Source: Geobacteraceae bacterium
Lineage (GTDB): Bacteria; Desulfobacterota; Desulfuromonadia; Desulfuromonadales; Geopsychrobacteraceae
DNA length: 11,266 nucleotides
Assembly: GCA_027064785.1 (NCBI GenBank)
Contig: JAMOPE010000258.1
Location: 1 to 11,266 of the forward strand
Direction: 5' to 3'
A program made the position numbers and the translations under genes. Positions 1-8,312 of the stretch are shown one piece after another (positions within the stretch are counted from its first letter, which is position 1; every line of letters starts with the position of its first letter). Under the pieces are notes generated by a model that was not told where the DNA came from, ran no database searches, and saw nothing but the letters and a program-made list of their open reading frames with translations.

Positions 1-1
1 C

Positions 2-409
<408 letters not shown>

Positions 410-430
410 TATTGGTAAGGATTACAATTC

Positions 431-2839
431 ATGATAGTTACCTATAACTGGTTGAAAGAATTTGTCGATTTTTCCTTCTCTCCGCAGGAACTCTGTGATC
501 GGCTGACAATGGTTGGTCTTGAGGTCGATGCTCTTGAGGAGATTGGCGGTAACCTCGATTCGGTTATCGTTGCTAAGCTGGAGTCGGTCGAACGTCACCC
601 CGATGCGGATCGTCTGACGGTCTGTCAGGTGAATAATGGCAAAGAGACTGTTCAGGTTGTGTGTGGTGCTCCTAACCACAGAACGGGAGACATCGTTGCT
701 TTTGCTCAACCGGGATCTATCCTGCCTGGCGATTTCAAGATCAAAAAATCGAAGATTCGTGGTCAGGTTTCCATGGGAATGCTTTGTTCCGGTAAGGAGC
801 TGGCGTTAAGTGAAGAATCGGCTGGAATTATGATTCTTGCTGCCGATTTGCCACTCGGGATGCCGGTTTTTGAAGCTCTTGAACTGAAAGATTTCCAGAT
901 TGAGATTGGACTGACACCAAATCGCCCCGATTGTCTTAGTGTTGTTGGTGTTGCCAGAGAGGTTGCCGCTTTAAGCGGTAGTGACCTTAAACTGCCTGCT
1001 CCCAAAATCCAAGAGACCACCGACACTGTTGATAGCATGGTCTCGGTGACTATTGAAGATCCTGAAGGGTGTCCCCGTTACGCTGCCCGTATGGTCAAAA
1101 ACGTCAAGATCGGGCCGTCACCCGACTGGCTGGTACGGCGCCTCGAAGCTGTCGGGATGCGCTCGATCAACAATGTTGTTGATGTGACCAATTACGTGAT
1201 GATGGAACTCGGACATCCGCTCCATGCTTTTGATTTCCGTCAGGTTCGCGATGGAAAAATTATCGTCAAACGTGCTGCTGAAGGTGAAAAGTTCAAGACA
1301 CTTGATGATCAGGAGCATACTCTGACTACAGAAGACCTGATGATCTGCGATGGTCAGCGTCCTGTCGCAATGGCGGGAGTTATGGGTGGTCTCGACTCAG
1401 AGGTTCGGGACGATACAGCGACGATTCTCCTTGAAGCTGCCTATTTTAAACCAACAATGATTCGGCGTACCAGTAAGCGGCACGGTCTTCATACCGAATC
1501 CTCGCACCGTTTTGAACGTGGTGCCGATATTGACATGATTCCGGTTGCCCTTGAGAGAGCTGCAAGTCTGATTGCTGAATTGGGCGAAGGTGATATCCTC
1601 AAAGGTATCATTGATAACTATCCACAGCAGTTAGAACCATTAGCTTTAACACTCAGTACATTGAAGACTCAGCAATTACTCGATGTCGCCGTTGAGCGTG
1701 ATGGCATTAAGAACATGCTGACATCGATTGGATTGACGTCTGAAGGTGGAGATTCAGATGACACTCTGACAGTTCTGGTCCCGAGTTTCCGCCCGGATAT
1801 TGAGCGCGAAGTTGATTTGATTGAAGAGGTTGCCAGGCTCTACGGTTATGACAAAATTCCAGTGACGATGCCGGCAGGGGCGGTGAGTGCGAAACGGCCA
1901 CCATTGAACCAGCTTTTGCAGAAAACTTTGCGGCAGACAATGGTGACAGCAGGATTTTCTGAAGCAATGAATTATTCATTTGTCGCTGCTGATAGCTTTA
2001 AAAAAATCGGAATAGGCGAAGGCGATAAGCGTTTAACGACTGTCAAAATACTCAATCCGTTGTCGGCGGATCAGGCAGTAATGCGGACAAGTCTGGTTCC
2101 AAGTTTACTTGAAACAGTTGCAAGAAACCTCAACTACCGTAGCTCCGATTTGCGTTTGTTTGAATTGCGTCCGGTTTTTCTCCCTGGTGAGAGTGCTGAT
2201 GATTGTGTTGAAAAACTTTCATTGACAGCCGTGATGTCTGGACGTCGTGAGCCGGAAGGTTGGGCCCAGAGCTCAGATAATATCGACTTCTATGACCTTA
2301 AAGGCGTTGTTGAGGAAATTGTCGAGAAGCTATCGATTAGTAAGGTTTCTTTTGACTCTGGTGAGGGTCAGCCATATCTTCATCCCGGTAAGTCATGTTG
2401 TTTAAAATCGGGTACTGCAACCCTCGGGTTTATCGGGGAGGTCCATCCCGAAGTCTTGGCTAGGTTCGACATTGATCAGCCGGTTTATCTGTTTGAGCTT
2501 GATTTTTCCGCGTTGCTTGATGCCGTTGGAGAAGGAACACAATTTAAATCACTCTCCAAATTTCCTGATGTGATGCGTGACAGCGCGTTACTGCTGGACG
2601 AAAGTATCACGGCGAGTCAGGTGATGGAGATTATCAACCGCAGTAAGATCAAGTACTTTGAGGATGCGGTTATTTTTGACCTCTACACCGGTAAGGGTGT
2701 TCCCGACGGGAAAAAGAGTCTGGCGATTCGTGTCAGTTATCGGGCTATGGAAAAAACCCTCACGGAAGCTGAAGTCACCAAGGCTCATGACAAGCTGATT
2801 CGTTCGCTTTGTCATCAGCTTGATGCAGAAATTCGTTGA
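431..2839 (+). CDS. pheT: Phenylalanine--tRNA ligase beta subunit
   Basis: This is the beta subunit of phenylalanyl-tRNA synthetase, which partners PheS, binds tRNA-Phe and contributes the editing site that hydrolyses mischarged Tyr-tRNA-Phe. At 802 residues it has the usual full bacterial length (about 790-810). Domains can be followed in order: an EMAP/OB-type tRNA-binding domain at about 40-150 (VVCGAPN, KIRGQVSMGMLCSGKEL); the B3/B4 editing domain at about 215-395 (INNVVDVTNYVMMELGHPLHAFD, SSHRFERGAD); B5 at about 400-475 (RPDIEREVDLIEEVARLYGY); a degenerate synthetase-like core at about 485-700; and a C-terminal FDX-ACB anticodon-binding domain at about 705-802 (SKFPDVMRDSALLLDE). The ATG at 431 is preceded by TAAGGA (416-421), a reasonable ribosome binding site. 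The gene lies 21 bases after pheS, so the two are almost certainly co-transcribed and translated in similar amounts. Confidence 0.98.
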   Translation: MIVTYNWLKEFVDFSFSPQELCDRLTMVGLEVDALEEIGGNLDSVIVAKLESVERHPDADRLTVCQVNNGKETVQVVCGAPNHRTGDIVAFAQPGSILPGDFKIKKSKIRGQVSMGMLCSGKELALSEESAGIMILAADLPLGMPVFEALELKDFQIEIGLTPNRPDCLSVVGVAREVAALSGSDLKLPAPKIQETTDTVDSMVSVTIEDPEGCPRYAARMVKNVKIGPSPDWLVRRLEAVGMRSINNVVDVTNYVMMELGHPLHAFDFRQVRDGKIIVKRAAEGEKFKTLDDQEHTLTTEDLMICDGQRPVAMAGVMGGLDSEVRDDTATILLEAAYFKPTMIRRTSKRHGLHTESSHRFERGADIDMIPVALERAASLIAELGEGDILKGIIDNYPQQLEPLALTLSTLKTQQLLDVAVERDGIKNMLTSIGLTSEGGDSDDTLTVLVPSFRPDIEREVDLIEEVARLYGYDKIPVTMPAGAVSAKRPPLNQLLQKTLRQTMVTAGFSEAMNYSFVAADSFKKIGIGEGDKRLTTVKILNPLSADQAVMRTSLVPSLLETVARNLNYRSSDLRLFELRPVFLPGESADDCVEKLSLTAVMSGRREPEGWAQSSDNIDFYDLKGVVEEIVEKLSISKVSFDSGEGQPYLHPGKSCCLKSGTATLGFIGEVHPEVLARFDIDQPVYLFELDFSALLDAVGEGTQFKSLSKFPDVMRDSALLLDESITASQVMEIINRSKIKYFEDAVIFDLYTGKGVPDGKKSLAIRVSYRAMEKTLTEAEVTKAHDKLIRSLCHQLDAEIR

Positions 2840-2845
2840 TTGACC

Positions 2846-2874
2846 TTGCAGACTCATAATCTGTGTGGTATAAA
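2846..2874 (+). promoter_or_regulatory. Possible sigma70-type promoter ahead of ihfA
   Basis: A good -10-like hexamer, TATAAA (2869-2874), stands 17 bases after a weak -35-like TTGCAG (2846-2851), in the 97-base gap between pheT and ihfA. A TTGACC at 2840-2845 is a better -35 match but lies 23 bases from the -10, which is too far. The region could give ihfA and later genes a start independent of pheST. E. coli ihfA also has a promoter of its own besides read-through from pheST. Support here is sequence similarity only. Confidence 0.35.
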
Positions 2875-2936
2875 TCCTGAAAAATCAGATAGATAGTGAC
2901 TCCATGAAACCAAATTAGGTTGAGGTGGGAGGGAAT

Positions 2937-3218
2937 ATGACTAAAGCAGACTTAGTAGAAAGTGTTTACCTGACAACCGGTTTTTCCAAAAAAGAATCGG
3001 CTGCGATTGTTGAGATGGTTTTCGATCTCATGAAGTCGACTCTGGAGCAGGGTGAAAAAATTAAGATTGCCGGTTTCGGAAACTTTGTTGTGAAAGAGAA
3101 AGCGTCACGTCGGGGGAGAAATCCTCAGACGGGGAGTGAAATCGAAATTTCCGCCCGGAAAATTCTGACATTCAAGCCAAGTCAGGTTCTTAAGGCTGCT
3201 ATTAACGAAGCCTCCTGA
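2937..3218 (+). CDS. ihfA: Integration host factor alpha subunit (HU/IHF family DNA-bending protein)
   Basis: This small basic nucleoid protein pairs with IhfB and bends DNA sharply at specific sites, helping sigma54 activation, recombination and replication. The 93-residue product matches IhfA in length and pattern: an N-terminal helical dimerisation half (MTKADLVESVYLTTGFSKKESAAIVE), the GFGNF turn at residues 46-50, and the beta-arm with GRNPQTG at 60-66, whose Pro63 is the intercalating residue. I chose the ATG at 2937 over an in-frame GTG at 2925, because the GTG is itself part of the Shine-Dalgarno sequence: GAGGTG (2922-2927) sits 9 bases before the ATG. Its position directly after pheST is the same as in E. 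coli and favours IhfA over HU or IhfB. Confidence 0.95.
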   Translation: MTKADLVESVYLTTGFSKKESAAIVEMVFDLMKSTLEQGEKIKIAGFGNFVVKEKASRRGRNPQTGSEIEISARKILTFKPSQVLKAAINEAS

Positions 3219-3236
3219 TTTATGGTGAGCTAACTG

Positions 3237-3590
3237 GTGCCACAGATACCTGACAAGCTCTATTTTAAAATCGGTGAGGTCGCTTCACTGCTGCAGTTGA
3301 AGACCCACGTTTTGCGGTATTGGGAAACCGAGTTTTCCGCGCTTCAGCCGATTAAAAGCCGATCAAATCAGCGTCTCTACCGACGTAAGGATGTAGAAAC
3401 CGCCCTGTTAATAAAGGAACTCCTTTATCGACAGGGTTTTACTATTGCCGGTGCACGAAAGAAAATACAGTCAGATAAACAGCTGGGGCTGCCACTGAGT
3501 GTCTCTCAGCCTCCGGAAGAAATTCTTGCCGAAGTAAAATCCGATCTGCAGCAACTACGCAGTTACCTTCTTGACCGTTTTCCTGAATAA
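3237..3590 (+). CDS. MerR-family transcriptional regulator
   Basis: This is a 117-residue one-component regulator with an N-terminal winged helix-turn-helix of the MerR type: [25 protein letters not shown] (about 9-33), then the wing [37 protein letters not shown] (41-77). The short C-terminal tail (about 90-117) contains a helix, [22 protein letters not shown], that could be the dimerisation coiled coil. There are no cysteines for metal or redox sensing and no visible ligand-binding domain, so the signal is unknown. The start is GTG at 3237, with GGTGAG (3224-3229) 7 bases upstream. Its place 18 bases after ihfA and 9 bases before surE suggests co-transcription. MerR-like genes after ihfA are, from memory, common in delta-proteobacterial relatives; their targets are not established. 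Confidence 0.88.
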   Translation: MPQIPDKLYFKIGEVASLLQLKTHVLRYWETEFSALQPIKSRSNQRLYRRKDVETALLIKELLYRQGFTIAGARKKIQSDKQLGLPLSVSQPPEEILAEVKSDLQQLRSYLLDRFPE

Positions 3591-3599
3591 CGAGTCTCC

Positions 3600-4358
3600 G
3601 TGATAATTCTGGCAACGAACGATGATGGTGTCCGTTCTCCCGGTTTGCGGATGCTGGCAACCTGTTTGGGAGAACTCGGTGAGGTATATGTTGTTGCTCC
3701 CGATCGCAACCGCAGTGCTATCGGTCACGCATTGACCTTGGATCAGCCTCTCCGTGCTGAAGAAATTAAACCAAAAGTTTTCGCTGTTAACGGGACACCC
3801 ACCGATTGTGTCAATCTGGGAATCCATGGATTATTGCCAAAACGACCGGACCTGGTTGTTTCGGGGATTAATTTAGGCAGTAATCTGGGTGATGATATTA
3901 CCTATTCCGGCACGGTGTGTGCTGCCCTTGAAGCGACGCTTATGGGCCTTCCATCTTTTGCGATCTCCCTCGACACCAGAAAATTCACAGATGATCAGCT
4001 GCAGGTTGCAACTCTCTTTGCCCAGGATCTTGCGGTGAAAATTTTGAAAAACGGTCTTCCTGCTGAAACCTTTCTCAATGTCAATGTTCCCGGAGGTACG
4101 TGTCGGGGCGCGACACTCACACGGCAGGGGAAAAGGCGTTACGGTGAAGGTGTTGTGACCAATATTGATCCCCGTGGGCGTAAGTACTATTGGATTGGTG
4201 GTGCTGGGGTAGGTTTTGAAGACATTCCCGGTAGTGATTGTAATGCCATCGATGATGGGTTGATCTCGGTCACTCCGCTACACGCAAATATGACCGACGA
4301 TAATGCTTATCGCGATATAGAACGCTGGTCTTTTGACTGCGTCAAAGTTGAGGATTGA
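3600..4358 (+). CDS. surE: 5'/3'-nucleotidase SurE
   Basis: SurE is a cytoplasmic metal-dependent phosphatase that dephosphorylates nucleoside 5'- and 3'-monophosphates and short polyphosphates, and is linked to stationary-phase survival. The 252-residue product is of normal length. Its catalytic metal ligands are visible: Asp8-Asp9 in the N-terminal ILATNDDG, Ser39 in APDRNRSA, and Asn91 in [21 protein letters not shown]. The NGTPTDCV motif (64-71) is also intact. The start is GTG at 3600, immediately giving the [10 protein letters not shown] beta-strand that begins this family, so no longer form is needed. A clear Shine-Dalgarno is not seen; translation may be coupled to the MerR gene that ends 9 bases earlier. 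It is followed with a one-base stop/start overlap by pcm, its classical partner. Confidence 0.97.
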   Translation: MIILATNDDGVRSPGLRMLATCLGELGEVYVVAPDRNRSAIGHALTLDQPLRAEEIKPKVFAVNGTPTDCVNLGIHGLLPKRPDLVVSGINLGSNLGDDITYSGTVCAALEATLMGLPSFAISLDTRKFTDDQLQVATLFAQDLAVKILKNGLPAETFLNVNVPGGTCRGATLTRQGKRRYGEGVVTNIDPRGRKYYWIGGAGVGFEDIPGSDCNAIDDGLISVTPLHANMTDDNAYRDIERWSFDCVKVED

Positions 4359-4996
4359 TGGATTATTCAATTGCACGGCGCAGGATGGTTGAGCAGCAGA
4401 TTGCTGACAGAGGAATCACCGATCAACGGGTTCTTGATGCGATGTTGACGATTCCGCGTCATCTTTTTGTTGAGTCGGGGTTGCAGAACCACGCTTATTC
4501 TGATGCGACTCTGCCGATTGGTGAAAAGCAGACAATTTCTCAGCCGTTTACCGTTGCTTCGATGACAGCGGCTCTGGAACTCCAGGGACACGAGCGTATC
4601 CTCGAGATTGGAACCGGGTCGGGTTATCAGACTGCAATTCTTTCACACCTGGCCAAGCGGGTTTATTCCATTGAGCGGATCAGTCTGCTGGCTGCGCAGG
4701 CGCGAAGGGTTCTTGATCAACTGCAAATGAGTAATATTAATATCAAGATGGGTGACGGTACCGTCGGTTGGAAAGATCAGGCCCCGTTTGATGGCATTCT
4801 GGTCGCAGCCGGGTCGCCTGATGTTCCGCAAGAGTATCTGGAACAACTCGATATTAACGGCAAGCTGGTTATTCCTGTCGGAGATCGCGATGAACAGACA
4901 TTGCTGCGCATTTGTCGTCTTCCTGATGGCCAGTTTAAGCGTGAACATTTGATGGGGTGCCGATTTGTCCCGTTAATCGGTGAACAGGGCTGGTAG
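4358..4996 (+). CDS. pcm: Protein-L-isoaspartate O-methyltransferase
   Basis: Pcm repairs aged proteins by methylating L-isoaspartyl residues with S-adenosylmethionine, starting their return to normal aspartate. The 212-residue protein shows the family pattern: [11 protein letters not shown] at the N-terminus, IPRHLFV (32-38), the [18 protein letters not shown] substrate loop (52-69), SAM motif [12 protein letters not shown] (82-92), the acidic end of the next strand YSIER (103-107), and the closing [11 protein letters not shown] (202-212). I place the start at ATG 4358, which overlaps the surE stop as TGATG, rather than at a TTG one codon earlier (4355). GAGG at 4350-4353 is close upstream. 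The overlap implies translational coupling with surE, as for the surE-pcm pair in many proteobacteria. Confidence 0.97.
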   Translation: MDYSIARRRMVEQQIADRGITDQRVLDAMLTIPRHLFVESGLQNHAYSDATLPIGEKQTISQPFTVASMTAALELQGHERILEIGTGSGYQTAILSHLAKRVYSIERISLLAAQARRVLDQLQMSNINIKMGDGTVGWKDQAPFDGILVAAGSPDVPQEYLEQLDINGKLVIPVGDRDEQTLLRICRLPDGQFKREHLMGCRFVPLIGEQGW

Positions 4997-5020
4997 CGTA
5001 GGTCTGGAGAGATTTTATCG

Positions 5021-5614
5021 ATGAAAAGTTTTCGCCGCTTATATGACTGGATTCTCTCGTGGGCCGATACGCCCTACGGGGTTCCGGTGCTTGCTGTTCT
5101 GGCTTTCATCGAAGCGAGCTTTTTCCCGATCCCTCCTGACGTCTTGCTGATGGCACTGGCTCTTGCTTTGCCGAAAAAAGCGTATCGGTTTGCGCTGGTT
5201 GCATCTCTAGGCTCTGTTGCCGGCGGGGCTTTGGGGTATCTGATTGGTTGGGGTCTGTGGGACAGTGTTGGGCCGTGGTTTTTCCAGTACATCCCCGGTG
5301 TCACACCTGAAGGGTTTGCCCAGGTCGGGGGATTGTTTGAACAATACGGTTTCTGGATTATTTTCGCCGCTGGATTTACTCCCATTCCGTATAAAATTTT
5401 TACCATTGCTGCCGGGGTTTTCAGCCTTAATTTTCCTATTTTTATGCTGGCATCATTGATCGGTCGCAGTTTACGTTTCTTTCTTGTTGCCGCATTGTTC
5501 TATGCGATGGGTGAACCGGCACGTAAGTTAATCGATAAATATTTCAACTTGTTATCTATCCTATTGCTCATTGTTATAATTGGTGTCATTCTTCTGTATA
5601 AGTATTTTTCCTGA
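5021..5614 (+). CDS. DedA-family inner-membrane protein, YqaA type (VTT domain)
   Basis: This is a 197-residue integral membrane protein of the DedA/VTT superfamily, YqaA branch. Members act in the cytoplasmic membrane and several DedA proteins are involved in flipping or recycling polyprenyl phosphate and phospholipids; the YqaA branch is less well defined. Hydrophobic segments lie at about 21-50, 57-80, 108-133, 137-163 and 176-195. Family residues are visible: an acidic E31xxxxP36 in AFIEASFFPIPPD, the GGALGYLIG re-entrant-like stretch (68-76), GFTPIPYK (118-125), and SLIGRSLRFF (145-154) with a conserved Gly-Arg. The ATG at 5021 has GGAGAG (5006-5011) upstream at 9 bases. From memory, a YqaA-like gene between pcm and nlpD also occurs in some gamma-proteobacteria, which suggests a long-standing envelope association with this locus. 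Confidence 0.92.
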   Translation: MKSFRRLYDWILSWADTPYGVPVLAVLAFIEASFFPIPPDVLLMALALALPKKAYRFALVASLGSVAGGALGYLIGWGLWDSVGPWFFQYIPGVTPEGFAQVGGLFEQYGFWIIFAAGFTPIPYKIFTIAAGVFSLNFPIFMLASLIGRSLRFFLVAALFYAMGEPARKLIDKYFNLLSILLLIVIIGVILLYKYFS

Positions 5615-5682
5615 TAAAATGGGTATGATCGCATCGTTTGCAGAGAGTACTCCTTAACTTCTCATGATTTTGGTGAAAGCAG

Positions 5683-6495
5683 ATGGTCTGGTTTTCTTCA
5701 ATACCGATTACGTCACTTTTTGACACTCTGAAGAAAGTCCCCTGCGCTTTTCTATTCTTACTCCTGTTCGTCAGTCCGCTGATCGGTGGTTGTGATGCCG
5801 GGATCTATCATACTGTTAAATCCGGTCAGACCCTTTACCGTATTAGTCGTACCTATAAGATTGATGAAGATTACCTCGCCAGGGTCAACGGAATCTATGA
5901 CCCCTCTCAGATTTCGGTGGGGACGCGGATATTTATCCCGGGCGCAGATCATGTTCTTTCTGTCCCGGTGGTAAAGTCGAAAACTACAGTTTCTACGTCG
6001 AAGAAAAAACCGACAGTTAAAACGGCAGTAAAAAAGAAAAGCCCTGTCCGTAAGTCGACGGCTAGGAAAACGCAACCCCGGGTTGCTAAAAAGAAGACCT
6101 CAAAGCATCAGGCAACGCCGCTTAAAAAGTTGCAGTGGCCGCTTCGGGGGAAGATTATTCGGTCGTTCAGCAGTCAGGCCAAAGCCGGAAGGGGACACGG
6201 GATTGAAATAGCAGCCCGTTCCGGATCGACCGTCAAGGCAGCAGAGGCGGGGAAGGTCATTTACAGCGGTGATGGGGTCAATGGCTACGCTTTTCTGGTT
6301 ATTCTTCAGCATGAAAATGATCTGTTTACCGTTTATGGATTCAATAGAAAAACTTTGGTCAAGCAAGGCGACTTTGTCAGTCGGGGGGAACGGATTGCAT
6401 TGTCGGGGACACCTCCTGCCGGTGGTCAACCACGGTTACATTTTGAGGTTCGTAAAGGGAAACGTGCTGTTAATCCGATGAAGTATTTACCCTAG
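5683..6495 (+). CDS. nlpD: NlpD-like lipoprotein: LysM domain plus degenerate LytM/M23 domain
   Basis: This is a predicted lipoprotein of 270 residues that probably activates a periplasmic cell-wall amidase. A signal peptide (hydrophobic core about 21-34) ends in the lipobox IGG-Cys37, with Asp38 at +2. A LysM peptidoglycan-binding domain follows at about 42-87 (YHTVKSGQTLYRISRTY...VGTRIFIP). A very basic Lys/Arg/Ser/Thr linker spans about 98-150. A peptidase-M23 fold occupies about 152-266. The metal site is broken as in E. coli NlpD: the HxxxD motif reads G171...E175, the catalytic His of the YxH motif is Phe220, and HLHFE reads RLHFE, leaving only His253. So it should bind but not cut peptidoglycan. 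The start ATG has GGTGA (5672-5676) at 6 bases. It directly precedes rpoS, the same order as E. coli nlpD-rpoS, where an rpoS promoter lies inside nlpD. Confidence 0.9.
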   Translation: MVWFSSIPITSLFDTLKKVPCAFLFLLLFVSPLIGGCDAGIYHTVKSGQTLYRISRTYKIDEDYLARVNGIYDPSQISVGTRIFIPGADHVLSVPVVKSKTTVSTSKKKPTVKTAVKKKSPVRKSTARKTQPRVAKKKTSKHQATPLKKLQWPLRGKIIRSFSSQAKAGRGHGIEIAARSGSTVKAAEAGKVIYSGDGVNGYAFLVILQHENDLFTVYGFNRKTLVKQGDFVSRGERIALSGTPPAGGQPRLHFEVRKGKRAVNPMKYLP

Positions 6496-6528
6496 TATTC
6501 TTGGAGTCTGTTTCGAGTGGAGATGAGG

Positions 6529-7467
6529 ATGGATGATTATAGTTCAGAGGAGGAGCCTGGTCTCGCTAATCCGGTTGGGGGGACGGTGTCAAAGAAAGAT
6601 TCCGAAGAGAAGATTTACTCTTCGAGTGAGGAACAGTCCACTGCAGATGCCATCAAATTATACCTGCGGGACATCCAGAAGAAAAAACTTCTGACGGCAG
6701 AGGATGAACGTGAGTTGGCCGACTTAATCACTCAGGGCGATGATGCTGCCCGTGAAAAAATGATTGAGTCTAACTTGCGTTTAGTCGTCAAAATTGCCAA
6801 ACGCTATATGAATCGCGGACTCCCGTTCCTTGACCTGATTGAAGAGGGGAATCTTGGTCTGATTAAAGCTGTCGAAAAATTTAAGATCAGTAAAGGGTGT
6901 CGTTTTTCGACTTATGCGACGTGGTGGATTCGTCAGTCGATTGAGCGCGCTATTGTCAACCAGAGTCGTACTATCCGCCTGCCGGTTCATGTTGCCGATG
7001 AAATTAATAAGTTGATTAAAATCAGCCGTGAGCTGGGACAGCGCTTAAAAAGGGATCCCGAGGTTGAAGAGATCGCTGAAGCTATGGGGACAGAAGTTAA
7101 AGACGTTCGGCGGATGATGGTACTGGTTAAGAAAACCTACTCGATAGAGCATCCGATGGGTGAGGGGGACGATTACAGTCTGATCGATACGATTGAAGAT
7201 ACGAAGATGGTGAATCCTGGAACACGGATTGAAGATCTTGACCGTTTTTCTCATTTACTGGAGTGGATGGATGACCTCAATGCGAACGAACGCGAAATCC
7301 TCGCCTTACGTTTTGGGCTGGATGATAAAGATCCAGAAACTCTCGATACCATCGGTCAGAGGTTTGGTGTCACTCGCGAGAGAATTCGTCAAATTGAGGC
7401 AAAAAGTCTTGCCAAGTTAAAAAAATCACTGGAAAATAGTCGTCAGCAGGAACAGGACCCTATTTGA
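6529..7467 (+). CDS. rpoS: RNA polymerase sigma factor RpoS (sigma-38 type)
   Basis: This is a group 2 sigma factor of the sigma70 family, which directs RNA polymerase to stationary-phase and stress promoters. The 312-residue protein has a short acidic, serine-rich N-terminus (1-38) instead of the long region 1.1 and non-conserved insert of RpoD. Region 1.2 follows (about 39-70, [11 protein letters not shown]), then region 2 (about 80-150, with [29 protein letters not shown] and [14 protein letters not shown] for -10 recognition), region 3 (about 155-235), and region 4 (about 248-303) with the [30 protein letters not shown] for -35 recognition. The start is uncertain: ATG 6529 has GGAG (6519-6522) 6 bases upstream and is preferred. 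GTG 6517 and ATG 6523 are in frame and add only a few residues. Size, the nlpD neighbour and lack of region 1.1 favour RpoS over RpoD. Confidence 0.95.
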   Translation: MDDYSSEEEPGLANPVGGTVSKKDSEEKIYSSSEEQSTADAIKLYLRDIQKKKLLTAEDERELADLITQGDDAAREKMIESNLRLVVKIAKRYMNRGLPFLDLIEEGNLGLIKAVEKFKISKGCRFSTYATWWIRQSIERAIVNQSRTIRLPVHVADEINKLIKISRELGQRLKRDPEVEEIAEAMGTEVKDVRRMMVLVKKTYSIEHPMGEGDDYSLIDTIEDTKMVNPGTRIEDLDRFSHLLEWMDDLNANEREILALRFGLDDKDPETLDTIGQRFGVTRERIRQIEAKSLAKLKKSLENSRQQEQDPI

Positions 7468-7480
7468 ACTGGAGCACACA

Positions 7481-7996
7481 ATGGATCAGCTAAAGCAAAT
7501 TATCCGCGATATCCCCGATTTCCCGAAGAAAGGGATAATTTTTAAAGATATAACGACTCTGCTGGGGGATGCAAAGAGCTTTCACCGCATGGTGGACTTG
7601 TTAGCCCACCGCTATATCGGTGAAAAAATTGATCAGATTGTTGGTATTGAAGCCCGTGGATTTATCCTTGGTGCGGCGCTAGCTTATAAACTGGGTACGG
7701 GTATTACTTTAGTCCGTAAGCCCGGCAAACTTCCATCAGAGACCCGTAGCGTCAGTTATGAGCTTGAGTATGGAAGCGATACACTTGAAATCCATGCCGA
7801 TGCCTTTAAAAAAGGGGATCGGATTATTATTGCCGATGACCTGCTCGCAACGGGAGGGACAATGGCTGCCGTAGTTGAACTTGTTGAGGAGATGGGCGTT
7901 GAGGTTTTTGAGTGTGCCTTTATGGCTGAGCTTGAGTTTCTTGAAGGACGGGCTAAGCTTCCCGACGGCAAAGTCTACAGTTTGTTGAAATTCTGA
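7481..7996 (+). CDS. apt: Adenine phosphoribosyltransferase
   Basis: Apt salvages adenine by joining it to PRPP to give AMP and pyrophosphate in the cytoplasm. The 171-residue length is typical. The N-terminal signature [21 protein letters not shown] (8-28) is intact, as are [19 protein letters not shown] (54-72), the flexible loop RKPGKLP (79-85) and the PRPP-binding motif [13 protein letters not shown] (115-127) with its acidic pair. The ATG at 7481 follows GGAG (7471-7474) at 6 bases and lies 13 bases after rpoS, so apt is probably the last gene of the rpoS transcript. No good hairpin-plus-T-run terminator is visible between apt and the tRNA gene. Confidence 0.97.
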   Translation: MDQLKQIIRDIPDFPKKGIIFKDITTLLGDAKSFHRMVDLLAHRYIGEKIDQIVGIEARGFILGAALAYKLGTGITLVRKPGKLPSETRSVSYELEYGSDTLEIHADAFKKGDRIIIADDLLATGGTMAAVVELVEEMGVEVFECAFMAELEFLEGRAKLPDGKVYSLLKF

Positions 7997-8020
7997 TTTT
8001 ATTGGTGTCCCCCTCTGAGC

Positions 8021-8049
8021 TTGCCAAATGGTTATCTCAGGTGTATAAG
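8021..8049 (+). promoter_or_regulatory. Sigma70-type promoter for tRNA-Arg
   Basis: TTGCCA (8021-8026) and TATAAG (8044-8049) are separated by exactly 17 bases, each one mismatch or so from the -35 and -10 consensus. The predicted transcription start at about 8056 is only a few bases before the mature tRNA 5' end at 8059, leaving a very short leader for RNase P. Confidence 0.65.
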
Positions 8050-8058
8050 CTTTTTTTC

Positions 8059-8135
8059 GGCCCCGTAGCTCAGCTGGATAGAGCAGCTCCCTCCTAAGGA
8101 GAAGGTCGCAGGTTCGAATCCTGCCGGGGTCGCCA
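8059..8135 (+). tRNA. tRNA-Arg (anticodon CCU)
   Basis: This 77-base gene folds as a cloverleaf. The acceptor GGCCCCG pairs with CGGGGTC (8125-8131) with one G-U pair, followed by discriminator G8132 and an encoded CCA (8133-8135). The D stem is GCTC/GAGC, the anticodon stem is GCTCC/GGAGA with a G-A mismatch at the top (8086 and 8102), and the T arm is GCAGG TTCGAAT CCTGC (8108-8124). The anticodon loop CTCCTAA (8091-8097) places CCT at 8093-8095, so it reads AGG arginine codons. Its 3' end is duplicated downstream (see the repeat at 8313). Confidence 0.97.
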
Positions 8136-8207
8136 GTAGAGAGCTTAAGCGTCTGCTGAAATTTTCAAGTTGATCAACTGTTTGATTAAGAACGCAGGAT
8201 TCGAAGC
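8115..8207 (+). repeat. Copy 1 of a tRNA-derived 93-base direct repeat (overlaps tRNA-Arg 3' end)
   Basis: The segment begins in the T-loop of tRNA-Arg and contains its last 21 bases, then runs 72 bases past the CCA. It is repeated at 8313-8405 with just two differences (A8168 to G8366 and T8170 to C8368). The period is 198 bases. The copy starts with CGAATCCTGC and nearly ends with the inverted complement GCAGGATTCG (8194-8203), so it has 10-base inverted ends. Inside is a perfect 12-base palindrome, AGTTGATCAACT (8168-8179). No protein is supported here. Confidence 0.9.
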
Positions 8208-8312
8208 GTATCGAGCGCTGACTTGATGTCAGAAGAGTGACCATGGATGGTCACGACAGCGAGAGGAGGGGAGCCAACGCAGGAGTGGACGTGATGTTCA
8301 CACCGTAGTTGG
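8208..8312 (+). other. Hairpin-rich spacer completing the 198-base repeat unit (candidate structured RNA or DNA element)
   Basis: Together with copy 1 this 105-base stretch forms one full repeat unit. It is dense with inverted repeats: CTGAC/GTCAG (8218-8222 with 8228-8232), the perfect GTGACCAT/ATGGTCAC (8237-8244 with 8247-8254, only GG between), an outer CGCTG/CAGCG (8216-8220 with 8257-8261, competing with the first), and a nested pair GCCAAC/GTTGGC (8273-8278 with 8308-8313) enclosing GTGGAC/GTTCAC (8285-8290 with 8296-8301, one G-U). If transcribed with the tRNA it would be a structured trailer. Palindromes with the core ACCATGGATGGT are, from memory, seen in intergenic repeats of several proteobacteria; not checked. 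Confidence 0.55.

Noticed and set aside
431..1038. Open frames on the - strand opposite pheT (such as 422-709 and 763-1038)
   Set aside because: They lie wholly opposite a conserved, full-length gene and show no protein-family features.
2925..2936. GTG at 2925 as the ihfA start (four extra residues, MGGN)
   Set aside because: It lies within the GAGGTG Shine-Dalgarno for ATG 2937, and IhfA homologs begin at the Thr-Lys-Ala/Glu helix.
4355..4357. TTG at 4355 as the pcm start
   Set aside because: The ATG immediately after, in a TGATG overlap with surE, is the more usual start and changes the product by only one residue.
5074..5406. 110-codon open frame on the - strand opposite the DedA-family gene
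   Set aside because: It is a shadow of a well-supported membrane protein gene; it has no recognisable family, is proline/alanine rich in a way expected for antisense, and its start has no supporting context.
5615..5682. Possible promoter between the DedA-family gene and the nlpD-like gene
   Set aside because: The 68 bases contain AT-rich hexamers, but no -35/-10 pair with acceptable spacing that I could defend.
6517..7467. The sigma factor as the primary sigma RpoD
   Set aside because: It is only about 312 residues, lacks region 1.1 and the large non-conserved insert, and follows an nlpD-like gene.
8032..8244. Open frame of 70 codons on the - strand across the tRNA-Arg gene
   Set aside because: The translation contains the ATPAGFEPATFSLGG...SIQLSYGAE string, a well-known artefact of reading the antisense strand of a tRNA gene.
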